Source: Nitrosopumilaceae archaeon
GTDB taxonomy: Archaea; Thermoproteota; Nitrososphaeria; Nitrososphaerales; Nitrosopumilaceae
Direction: 5' to 3'
Assembly (NCBI GenBank): GCA_021296165.1
Contig: JAGWAW010000044.1
Span: 1-9,018 of the forward strand
DNA length: 9,018 nucleotides
Position numbers and translations under genes: made by a program. The first letter of the stretch is position 1; each line of letters starts with the position of its first letter. The notes under the pieces were generated by a model. It was not told the origin of the DNA, made no database searches, and saw nothing but the letters and a program-made list of their open reading frames with translations. Positions 1 to 5,909 of this stretch are shown here, piece after piece.

Positions 1-68
1 GCAACGGCGCTTGGGAGGTGGCCGCGACGTACCATCCCGATGAGGGCTTGGGGTACCGCGCTCCATAA
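1..68 (+). CDS. C-terminal end of a gene entering from the left (partial, unknown)
   Basis: Reading from base 3, the frame gives about 21 residues (NGAWEVAATYHPDEGLGYRA plus one more) and stops at TAA 66-68. Third positions are mostly G or C, as in the confident genes of the window, and base composition turns AT-rich right after the stop, as expected at a gene end. The short G-x-W-x-V-x-A-x-Y pattern resembles the last strand of a secreted beta-rich domain, but this is too little to assign a family. An open minus-strand frame beginning with GTG at 98 and running off the left edge is a competing reading; its codons are not clearly worse. I prefer the plus strand for its composition break. Confidence 0.4.
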   Translation, partial: NGAWEVAATYHPDEGLGYRAP

Positions 69-279
69 GAGATTATTGCACAGACCCTTCCCTCCCACAA
101 TTAATTTGAAATTTAAAAAGCACGACTGAGATTAGATCAGTATCTGGAACCGGTCTTTGCCGTCCACCCTGTGTTCCAACAACGGCCAATTTACACGCCA
201 TCCCTGCTCCCGGGAGAGGCCGTAGCGCGGTCATGTGGTGACCGGCGCGACCATATGGGGAGATCCCCCCCGTACCCCC
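69..279. other. Non-coding stretch with an AT-rich patch
   Basis: I see no convincing gene here. Bases 97-121 are AT-rich and contain TTAATTT and ATTTAAAAAG, which could be a promoter element on either strand. No good start codon lies 26-32 bases downstream on the plus strand, the spacing used by the other genes here. On the minus strand a GTG at 98 lies about 21 bases from the box, shorter than that spacing. Bases 130-279 are ordinary mixed sequence with no hairpin or repeat that I could find. Confidence 0.4.
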
Positions 280-723
280 ATGGCAGCTGCCCACGAAACG
301 TCAGGGCACGAGAACTCTGGAATGCTTGCAGACCGAGTGCCAGACACCCTAGCCGGAATTCGGGACGAGTATCACAGTGGAGATCGCAGTGCCGCCGAAC
401 TGGAACCTTCGGCCTTGGATTGGCGGAACCGCACGCCAGACGGGGCGTTTTGCATGTCGCGGATTGGGGAGGGCGCCATATCAGACAGGAACCTGATCAC
501 CACTCTGGTGATGAAAAACCGGACGTATGGTCCAGAGTGGGACATTTACATGCGGGTGCTAACCAATCTGGACGGGATCATACGACCGCAAGAGGCCGCG
601 CGCCGCGACCATGCTGAGTCCGGATCGGCGGTACGGATTATAAATAGTATGGTACGTTGTATTGAATATGCAGAGCGATGTAATGTATGCTATATCATGG
701 AAAAAAACGTAATATTTATATGA
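280..723 (+). CDS. Hypothetical protein, doubtful gene, 147 residues
   Basis: I do not recognise this protein. Starting at ATG 280 it has a hydrophilic N-terminal half rich in D, E, S and A. A more globular C-terminal half follows (around SDRNLITTLVMKNR and YGPEWDIYMRVLTNLDG), then two closely spaced cysteines in the motif ERCNVCYIM. No signal peptide or membrane helix is visible. A GTG at 235 in the same frame would add 15 residues. I prefer 280 because a weak CATATG at 252-257 is 28 bases upstream, the spacing seen at other genes here. The last 30 or so codons are much richer in A and T than the rest and cover the promoter of the next gene, so the true end or the whole gene is uncertain. 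It could be a decayed gene or a chance open frame. Confidence 0.35.
   Translation: MAAAHETSGHENSGMLADRVPDTLAGIRDEYHSGDRSAAELEPSALDWRNRTPDGAFCMSRIGEGAISDRNLITTLVMKNRTYGPEWDIYMRVLTNLDGIIRPQEAARRDHAESGSAVRIINSMVRCIEYAERCNVCYIMEKNVIFI
638..643 (+). promoter_or_regulatory. TATA-like element inside the doubtful gene
   Basis: TTATAA at 638-643 is followed directly by the nonamer AGTATGGTA (646-654). The same pairing recurs at 715-731 in front of the 745 gene. An ATG at 668 sits 30 bases downstream but opens only a 14-codon frame ending at 712. It may be a second promoter for the downstream gene, a duplicated promoter remnant, or coincidence. Confidence 0.25.
715..720 (+). promoter_or_regulatory. 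TATA box of the 745 gene
   Basis: TTTATA at 715-720 lies 30 bases upstream of ATG 745, with no ribosome binding site between. This matches a leaderless archaeal transcript starting at or near the ATG, as at tfb, where the same hexamer has the same spacing. Confidence 0.55.
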
Positions 724-744
724 GTATGGTATAATGGAGTATAC

Positions 745-1209
745 ATGGCGATCCTGCAGGTTTGCGTGGACCGAGTCGAGGTGCATGCACAGAGGCACAA
801 CGGCCCGGCCGGACTGGAGTCGGCTCTGGAGTACTCGCGCCGCGCCGCCAACCAGACCCTGGCCAACTGGTTTGGCAGGTTCCGTGTGTTTCGGAACTCT
901 AGGTTTTCGGAGGGGGTGATCCTGGGCGCCCTCCGGGAGGCCAGGTACGTGGCCCTGAACCACTACAGGCAGATGGCAGCCCATCCGGGGTGGACGCCCC
1001 GGGTGGGGAGCGGCTTTGTGCTGCTGCCGCGCGGCCACTACTCGGTGGGATGTGTGGACGGCGCCGCATACCTGGACGCCCCCCTGGGGGCCGCCGGCAG
1101 TGGAGTGGAGCCATTGCACGCGCGGTTGGAGGGTCCGCCGCCGGCTGCGTACTGCGGGGACATACTGGTGACGCGCGACCGAGTGCTCATTCCGTACCGT
1201 CCCCGGTGA
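745..1209 (+). CDS. Hypothetical protein, 154 residues; possible TnpB N-terminal-like remnant
   Basis: The frame has strong G/C third positions and a good TATA box 30 bases upstream, so it is probably a real gene. The protein has no signal peptide or membrane helix. Residues about 25-75 look helical (SALEYSRRAANQTLANW, then GALREARYVALNHYRQM). Residues about 85-152 look like short beta strands (SGFVLLPRGHYSVG, DILVTRDRVLIPYRPR). The order, helices with aromatic and asparagine residues, then an LxPRxxYSV strand, then a strand pair ending in D-R-V-L-I-P, recalls the region ahead of the RuvC domain in archaeal IS605-family TnpB proteins. If that is right, the RuvC nuclease part is absent, because the frame stops just where it would begin. 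This resemblance is from memory of family patterns and is weak; otherwise the function is unknown. The gene ends 26 bases before the converging large exported-protein gene. Confidence 0.6.
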   Translation: MAILQVCVDRVEVHAQRHNGPAGLESALEYSRRAANQTLANWFGRFRVFRNSRFSEGVILGALREARYVALNHYRQMAAHPGWTPRVGSGFVLLPRGHYSVGCVDGAAYLDAPLGAAGSGVEPLHARLEGPPPAAYCGDILVTRDRVLIPYRPR

Positions 1210-1235
1210 GGCGTCCCCGGTCCGCGCAGCGGCAC

Positions 1236-3515
1236 CTATGGCCCGGCGTCGTGGAATATCGAGTATCTTGCAATGGTGACACTCTCCCCGCCCGCCATGC
1301 CCCAAACCACCACCGTGTACACACCGGGGCCGTGCTGCCGCAGCGCGCCCGAGATGTCCACGCTGACCTCAAAGTCGCCGCCGTCCACCATCCACTCCAG
1401 GGCATCGTACCCCTGCACCTCGTAGCTCGCGGACGGGACGCGCTTGGAGGCCGCCAAGTCGTGAAACTCATGGGCCTCCTGGTATGAGGAGGGGGCGGGC
1501 GCGTCCTCCGGCACGTCGTACGGGTCCAGGCAATGCGTGGCAGTCATGGTGTACGTGTCTGCCGTGTAATGGTAGTTGGGTGGGAGCGGGGGGCGCACCA
1601 GCACCGCAGGGATCCCTGAGTCATAGCAGTGTGTACGCGCCACCTGTCCTCTTGTCAGCTCGTGCGGTGGCAGGTCATACCGTATCTGGATGCCCAGGTC
1701 GTCACTGGACGGGAAGCCGGCACCGTTCTGCGCCGTGCCGGCGAGCGAGAGGATGCCGCCGGATACCTCCGGCGGCTTGGAGAGTGAGACATAGTCGTAT
1801 TCAAAGTGCTGCACCGCCACGACGTTGTGCATGTCCCAGGCCAGGCCGAGGCTTACGGCCGCGTGGTGCGGGTCCAGTATGTTGTCGCGGTGGCCCGGGC
1901 TGTCCATGAAGCCGCGCATTATGTTCTCGACGTAGTCGTGCATGGATATGGCCGCAAACCCGTCGCCGGGCCTGATGCAGTGGTTCAGCCCGGACACGTT
2001 CTCGGCGTTGGACTGGTATCCGCCGGCCAGCGAGTACCGCATGTAGGGCTTGAGGCCGTCCAGCCCCCAATGGGAGAAGTAGCAGTTCTCCAGCATGTCG
2101 TCGGCGTGAGCCTGCGCCGCGGGGTTGTCCCCCAGTGCGACCGGCCCGAGGCCGGCCCCGGCGCGCTCCGCGTTGATCAGGTCCAGCATGAACGTCTTCT
2201 CGGCGCGGTGCTTGGAGGCGAGGGCGGCGGGAAGGCCGGCCCGGTCCGCCTCCTGACCGTCGGCGGTATCGCCAGGCGGGGCGCCCCCTGGCGCCACATC
2301 CTGCGGGGGGACGGTCGGCGCGGCGTTGTGCGTGATGCTGATCGTGGCCTTCCTCTCCCAGCCACTCTCTGTAATGGACCAGACGTCATAGCTGGCCGAC
2401 GCCAGATCCCCCGCCTCGTTCAGCGTAGCGGACTTGAGGGCGCCGCCCGAGTATGACGCGGCCACCCCGCGTATGGCGCCCCGAATGTCTGCGGGGTCGG
2501 AGCTCCCCGACTCCAGTACGCTCAGTCCGACCAGCCATACGGCATCGTACGCGGCATAGGCGAAGGCGGCAGGCTCCACGCCCAGCCGCTCTTGTATGTA
2601 TTCGTCCACCGAGGGGGCGCGATCGCCCGTGTCTAGGCGCAGTCGGAGGGCGGTCAGCTCCACGTCTGCTGCAAACAGGGCCGCCGTCCCCTCAGGGGTG
2701 GTGGCGTGGGGCGGTGCAGCGGCCTCGTCGCCGAACCACCGCACGTCGTTCAGTATGTCGTGGGCGGCGGCGGCCCGGAGTACGGGCGCCACCTCGTCAA
2801 ATGCTGCGATGAGCACCGCGGTCTTGTCGGCGCCGTGCGTCTGCACGACCTCTGAGACCGCGCCGGCCAGCTCCGCTGCGACGGCGGGGAACGCGCCGGA
2901 TCCGGGGTCGTGCCTGATGCCCTCGTGTACAGCGCCACCCCGGGACTCGAACTCCTCGATGGCCGCGGCCACCAGGCCATCCTCGTATGTGTTCCCCATC
3001 CATATGGGAACGGCAGCCTCCATGCCCACGTCTTCCAACAGGGCTCCGAGGGCCCTCCCCTGGAGGGATTCGTCGGGAACGGTCCTGAACGCCGAGTCGC
3101 CGGGTATGGCCAGGGCCGAGGCCGTACTGGCAGGCGAGACGGCCACCATGTTGTTGTCGTCCATGTGGGCTAGTATGCTGGAGAGCTGAGCCGAACCGGC
3201 CGGGCCCACCAAGATGTCGATGCCGAGGATGTGCAGCCCCCGGACCTTCTCCAGCGCCAGGACCGGGTCGGTCCCCGTATCCACGGATATCCTGCCCAGC
3301 CGCCACTCGACACCATCCTCCTCCAGGTATGCGTTGAAGTCTGCCACTGCCAGCTTTATGGCGTGGTTGAGCTGGGAACCCAGCGGGGCGAGTTCTCCGG
3401 TGAGGGGGAGAAGCGCCGCGATCCTCACCTCGTCGGGTATCTGGGCGTGAGACTCGCCGCCGTATGCGGCTCCTGACACCGCCATTGCAATCAGGAGGGC
3501 GCTCGCCGGCCGCAT
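1236..3515 (-). CDS. Exported periplasmic-binding-fold protein fused to a CAP/SCP domain, 759 residues
   Basis: A secreted multidomain protein. With the start at 3515 it begins with a clear signal peptide (MRPASALLIAMAVSGAAYG, cleavage near residue 19). Residues about 27-382 form a type I periplasmic binding fold like LivJ or Peripla_BP_6: VRIAALLPLTGELAPLG at the start, DILVGPAGSAQ, the VSPASTAS substrate loop, FRTVPDE, and AAYDAVWLVG near the end. A proline- and glycine-rich linker follows (about 397-425). Residues about 438-577 are a CAP/SCP domain: FMLDLINAER, then cavity residues H482 (YFSHWG), E505 (NAENVS) and H542 (SPGHRDNIL). The last 180 residues look beta-rich, ending GVYTVVVWGMAGG. 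Cysteines 478, 513, 630 and 662 could form disulfides outside the cell. No ABC permease or ATPase gene is adjacent, so it may act as an envelope sensor or ligand-binding protein rather than in transport. Upstream starts at 3551 and 3662 bury the signal peptide and are less likely. Confidence 0.88.
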   Translation of the reverse strand: MRPASALLIAMAVSGAAYGGESHAQIPDEVRIAALLPLTGELAPLGSQLNHAIKLAVADFNAYLEEDGVEWRLGRISVDTGTDPVLALEKVRGLHILGIDILVGPAGSAQLSSILAHMDDNNMVAVSPASTASALAIPGDSAFRTVPDESLQGRALGALLEDVGMEAAVPIWMGNTYEDGLVAAAIEEFESRGGAVHEGIRHDPGSGAFPAVAAELAGAVSEVVQTHGADKTAVLIAAFDEVAPVLRAAAAHDILNDVRWFGDEAAAPPHATTPEGTAALFAADVELTALRLRLDTGDRAPSVDEYIQERLGVEPAAFAYAAYDAVWLVGLSVLESGSSDPADIRGAIRGVAASYSGGALKSATLNEAGDLASASYDVWSITESGWERKATISITHNAAPTVPPQDVAPGGAPPGDTADGQEADRAGLPAALASKHRAEKTFMLDLINAERAGAGLGPVALGDNPAAQAHADDMLENCYFSHWGLDGLKPYMRYSLAGGYQSNAENVSGLNHCIRPGDGFAAISMHDYVENIMRGFMDSPGHRDNILDPHHAAVSLGLAWDMHNVVAVQHFEYDYVSLSKPPEVSGGILSLAGTAQNGAGFPSSDDLGIQIRYDLPPHELTRGQVARTHCYDSGIPAVLVRPPLPPNYHYTADTYTMTATHCLDPYDVPEDAPAPSSYQEAHEFHDLAASKRVPSASYEVQGYDALEWMVDGGDFEVSVDISGALRQHGPGVYTVVVWGMAGGESVTIARYSIFHDAGP

Positions 3516-3541
3516 AGATACAGGCGTGGCCGGGCGAGCGG

Positions 3542-3547
3542 ATAAAA
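3542..3547 (-). promoter_or_regulatory. TATA-like box of the binding-domain/CAP gene
   Basis: On the minus strand, TTTTAT (3547 to 3542) lies 32 bases upstream of ATG 3515. It supports that start and a leaderless message. It would fall inside the coding region if translation began at 3551 or 3662. Confidence 0.45.
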
Positions 3548-3589
3548 CCATTGTTGCACATTTCAGATACGTGCTTGGAATGGGCGCCT

Positions 3590-3605
3590 GCCGGCTTTTC
3601 CCGGC
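3590..3605. repeat. Short perfect inverted repeat
   Basis: GCCGG (3590-3594) and CCGGC (3601-3605) are separated by CTTTTC. The stem is only 5 bp, in the gap between the divergent exported-protein and CopD-like genes. It may be chance in GC-rich DNA. Confidence 0.2.
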
Positions 3606-3697
3606 GTGTTTGGCGTGGCCCGCATGACCCGGCGCTCCACACGGCCATACGGTGCCTGGCATGTCTGCAAAAGCCGCCCAGGCCAGTACCGCAAAAC

Positions 3698-3721
3698 CAC
3701 TCCAGGGCGCCTTCTGGAGTG
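3698..3721. repeat. Perfect 8-bp inverted repeat between divergent genes
   Basis: CACTCCAG (3698-3705) and CTGGAGTG (3714-3721) are exact reverse complements around the 8-base spacer GGCGCCTT. The site lies about 43 bases upstream of the TATA box of the CopD-like gene and about 150 upstream of that of the exported-protein gene. That is a plausible place for a dimeric regulator to bind. It has no T-run and no gene ends here, so it is not an obvious terminator. Confidence 0.4.
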
Positions 3722-3763
3722 CCGCCTAGCCTGAACGCGTTCCGCTGAACCCGACCAAAAGGC

Positions 3764-3768
3764 TATAA
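3764..3768 (+). promoter_or_regulatory. TATA box of the CopD-like gene
   Basis: TATAA at 3764-3768 starts 28 bases upstream of ATG 3792, within an A-rich patch (CCAAAAGGC) in otherwise GC-rich DNA. There is no ribosome binding site before the ATG. Confidence 0.55.
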
Positions 3769-3791
3769 CAATTCCGGCGTACGGCAATGGC

Positions 3792-4280
3792 ATGGAGCAG
3801 GCACTACTCACATGGGTGCATCTGGTGGCCGCCTCGATATGGGTCGGGGGGGCCATATTCTTGGGGGTGGTGCTCTCGCCGGCCCTGCGGTCGGCCATGC
3901 CCGACGTGGAGGCGCGGATGCGCCTCATCATTATGGTGGGGAGGCGCTTCAACAAGATAGCGGTACCGTCGCTGGCGGTCCTGATGGCCACGGGCCTGTA
4001 CAGCTCGCACGCCCTGCTGGTCAACTATCATCTGTTGGGGGCGTCCAGCTACGGCACCTATCTGGCGGTCAAGATGGCCCTGGTGGTGCTGCTGGTGGCG
4101 GTGTATGCGGTACATGTACGGATAATCCGAAAGGATGTGGAGGAGCGCATAGTGGCCGGGACGATGCCCCAGGCGGAGCTCCGGAGCCTGAGGCGGAGGG
4201 TGATAATACTGGGCGAGATCACTGTGGTACTCTCGGTGGCCATCCTCTTCTTTGCGGCGCTGATGGACGCGGGGGTCTAG
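3792..4280 (+). CDS. CopD/DUF2269-like four-helix membrane protein, 162 residues
   Basis: A small integral membrane protein with four predicted helices at about residues 5-30, 55-76, 88-108 and 136-158. The first helix carries the pattern WVHLVAASIWVGGAIFLG, typical of the CopD superfamily (copper-resistance D, DUF2269 and HemJ-like proteins), with H10 inside the membrane. H108 at the end of helix 3, R51/R52 with F53 before helix 2, and K94 in helix 3 are further polar positions of the kind conserved in this group, some members of which bind heme or copper. The loop between helices 3 and 4 is strongly charged (RKDVEERI, RSLRRR) and probably cytoplasmic. No copper-binding periplasmic partner (CopC) is encoded nearby, so the substrate is unknown. 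It ends 6 bases from the converging rtcA gene. Start chosen by the TATA box 28 bases upstream. Confidence 0.75.
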   Translation: MEQALLTWVHLVAASIWVGGAIFLGVVLSPALRSAMPDVEARMRLIIMVGRRFNKIAVPSLAVLMATGLYSSHALLVNYHLLGASSYGTYLAVKMALVVLLVAVYAVHVRIIRKDVEERIVAGTMPQAELRSLRRRVIILGEITVVLSVAILFFAALMDAGV

Positions 4281-4286
4281 GGCATA

Positions 4287-5285
4287 CTATGTGGCCGCGC
4301 CCCGGATCCTCACCTGGATGCCGTTCCCGGTCCGGGAGATGCCGTACCGGCAGCCGGTTATGGTGGAGGACACGTACAGGGTGGTCTCCAGGTGTTTGGT
4401 GAGGCGCCCCGTCTCAAAGACGCTGAGGCCCCCGGCCACGCTGGCCGGCACCACCAACATGTCGGCCAGGTTCTCGTCTATGCTGGCGCACCCCAGCAGG
4501 CGTCCGGCCACCCCGCCAAAGCCGTTCCCGTACAGGGCGTCGGCCCCCGCCGCAAAGCCCCGGCCGGTGCGGTACGCCAGGATGGCGGCCCCCGGGCCCG
4601 TGGACTCCTGGTCGGACACCTCCAGGGTGCAGGCGTGCCCGGCCCGCTCCAGCTCCCCGGCTATGGATTCCGCATCTTCTGCGGCGTCCACCCCGTGTTG
4701 GGTGCAGAGCACCGATATCCCACCGGACGGGCACGCGGTCAGCTCGGCGGGGGCCAGGCGCCCCCGCCCGACCCTGGCCCTGATCCGCCCCCCGCCCCGG
4801 GGATAGTACCCCCGCCTCTGCACCTCCACATTCAGGCGGGCGCCCATCCCCCCGTAGGCGGCGCCCATCACCAGCCGGGCGTAGTCGGCGGTGGGGGCCC
4901 ACCGGACGTCGGTGCCGCCCGTTACAGTCAGGTCCAGCCTGGCCCCCGAGGCCCAGGCCGCCGGGACGGCAGCCTGCAGCACCAGCGGGACGCTCCCGGC
5001 GGTGCCCACGTCCGCCGTTATGGTGCTGTCCCGCATGGTGCCCGGCCGAAACTCCAGCGTGTCGGATCCCACCCTGTCCCCCCTCATGGTCCCGCCGCAC
5101 ATCTGCTGCAGTATGCGGGTGGCCGCCACGTGCTGGGGCCTCAGCCCAGGCACGCGCCGGTTGTGCCGTATATGGCGCACCGAGACGGGCCGGCCGGTTA
5201 TGCATGAGAGGGCCAGTGCGGTGCGGACGGTCTGGCCCCCGCCCTCGCCCCGGGATCCGTCCACCGCTATATGGTCCATGCCCAC
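4287..5285 (-). CDS. rtcA: RNA 3'-terminal phosphate cyclase, 332 residues
   Basis: This enzyme uses ATP to convert an RNA 3'-phosphate end to a 2',3'-cyclic phosphate through a covalent enzyme-AMP step. Family motifs are all in order: DGSRGEGGGQ (9-18) near the start, HNRRVPGLRPQHV (41-53), DVGTAGSVPLVLQA (92-105), RRGYYPRGGG (157-166), and GRLTKHLETTLYV near the end. H298 in that last motif corresponds to the nucleotidyl-accepting histidine of the family (His309 in E. coli RtcA). Where many members have EHLAD this one has ENLAD (271-275), a small deviation. Length fits archaeal RtcA. No rtcB or archease gene lies next to it, so the physiological RNA target cannot be told from context. Start at ATG 5285 with a TATA-like box about 27 bases upstream; ATG at residue 3 is an alternative. 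It diverges from nadM and converges with the CopD-like gene. Confidence 0.93.
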   Translation of the reverse strand: MGMDHIAVDGSRGEGGGQTVRTALALSCITGRPVSVRHIRHNRRVPGLRPQHVAATRILQQMCGGTMRGDRVGSDTLEFRPGTMRDSTITADVGTAGSVPLVLQAAVPAAWASGARLDLTVTGGTDVRWAPTADYARLVMGAAYGGMGARLNVEVQRRGYYPRGGGRIRARVGRGRLAPAELTACPSGGISVLCTQHGVDAAEDAESIAGELERAGHACTLEVSDQESTGPGAAILAYRTGRGFAAGADALYGNGFGGVAGRLLGCASIDENLADMLVVPASVAGGLSVFETGRLTKHLETTLYVSSTITGCRYGISRTGNGIQVRIRGAAT

Positions 5286-5304
5286 ACCCCGCCGGAATAC
5301 ACGG

Positions 5305-5312
5305 TTTTTAAT
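5305..5312. promoter_or_regulatory. Shared bidirectional TATA element for rtcA and nadM
   Basis: TTTTTAAT is the only AT-rich stretch in the 50-base gap between the two divergent genes. Read on the plus strand (TTTTTAA) it starts 31 bases before the TTG of nadM at 5336. Read on the minus strand (ATTAAAAA) it starts 27 bases before the ATG of rtcA at 5285. Both spacings fit leaderless starts, so a single TBP site may serve both genes. Confidence 0.55.
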
Positions 5313-5335
5313 GGCGCCGCCCCCCGCCCGGCGCG

Positions 5336-5884
5336 TTGGCGTACGACAGGGCTCTGCTCGTGGGAAGGTTCCAGCCGTTCCACCGGGGGCACCTGCACGC
5401 CGTCAGGTATGCCCTGGATGCGGCCGACCGGCTGCTCCTGGGCATAGGCAGCTCGAACCGCTCCCGGGAGCCGGAGAACCCCTTTACGGCCGCCGAGCGC
5501 CGCTCCATGGTACTGGACTCTTTGGACGCGGAGGCGCGGCGGCGCGTCGCCATACATGACATCCCCGACGTGCAGAACCATGTCCGGTGGATTGGGATGA
5601 TACGCGAGACCCTGCCGGGCTTTGATGCGGTGTTCACTAACGACAAGATCACTACCCGCCTGTACCGGCGGGAGGGCATGCCGGTCCGCCCCATACCGTT
5701 CTTGGACCGGCCGTCCCTCTCGGGAACGGCCGTCCGCGGCAGGATGTCGGCGGGCCTCCCTTGGGAGGATCTGGTGCCGGCCGGGACGGCTCGTACCGTG
5801 CGGCGCGTAGCGGGAACGGGGTGGCCTTCCGGGGTGGATCCGCCGGGTTCGGGCTCCGCGGCAGGCGGCCCTCGCACGTTATAA
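5336..5884 (+). CDS. nadM: Nicotinamide-nucleotide adenylyltransferase, archaeal NadM type, 182 residues
   Basis: This enzyme joins NMN (or nicotinate mononucleotide) and ATP to make NAD or its acid form, the last or near-last step of NAD synthesis, in the cytoplasm. The nucleotidyltransferase signature GRFQPFHRGH (10-19) carries the H16/H19 pair. NPFTAAER (48-55) and FTNDK (100-104) match archaeal NadM, and SLSGTAVRGRM (127-137) is the C-terminal ISGTxVR phosphate-binding motif. WEDLVPAGTARTVRRV fits the usual ending helix. Past about residue 160 the protein continues as a loose G/P/S-rich tail of some 20 residues that I do not recognise as part of the family. The start is TTG 5336: it is just ahead of the first beta strand and is spaced correctly from the TATA element. 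An ATG at 5311 is out of frame. The stop codon overlaps the TATA box of the next gene. Confidence 0.92.
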   Translation: MAYDRALLVGRFQPFHRGHLHAVRYALDAADRLLLGIGSSNRSREPENPFTAAERRSMVLDSLDAEARRRVAIHDIPDVQNHVRWIGMIRETLPGFDAVFTNDKITTRLYRREGMPVRPIPFLDRPSLSGTAVRGRMSAGLPWEDLVPAGTARTVRRVAGTGWPSGVDPPGSGSAAGGPRTL

Positions 5885-5886
5885 AT
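5879..5886 (+). promoter_or_regulatory. TATA box of the aminotransferase gene, overlapping the nadM stop
   Basis: TTATAAAT at 5879-5886 starts 31 bases before the TTG at 5910. The nadM stop TAA (5882-5884) is inside it. It indicates that the aminotransferase can be transcribed separately even though it follows nadM by only 25 bases. Confidence 0.6.
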
Positions 5887-5909
5887 AACGCCGGGCGGCA
5901 GGGCGCACA

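Noticed and set aside
171..617. Alternative plus-strand frame starting with GTG 171
   Set aside because: Translation is R/H/P/S-rich and lacks hydrophobic-core patterns; the 280-723 frame is the more protein-like of the two.
2797..3648. Long minus-strand open frame overlapping the exported-protein gene
   Set aside because: It is R/G/P/H-rich low-complexity translation of another frame of a GC-rich gene; the frame with binding-protein motifs is clearly the real one.
3516..3662. Longer N terminus (starts at 3551 or 3662) for the exported protein
   Set aside because: The extension is rich in G, H, P and A with no domain, and would place the signal peptide internally; the TATA-like box would fall within the coding region.
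4392..5207. Long open frames on both strands within rtcA
   Set aside because: They translate to G/P/R/H-rich sequence without motifs, an effect of GC-rich third positions; rtcA has all its family motifs.
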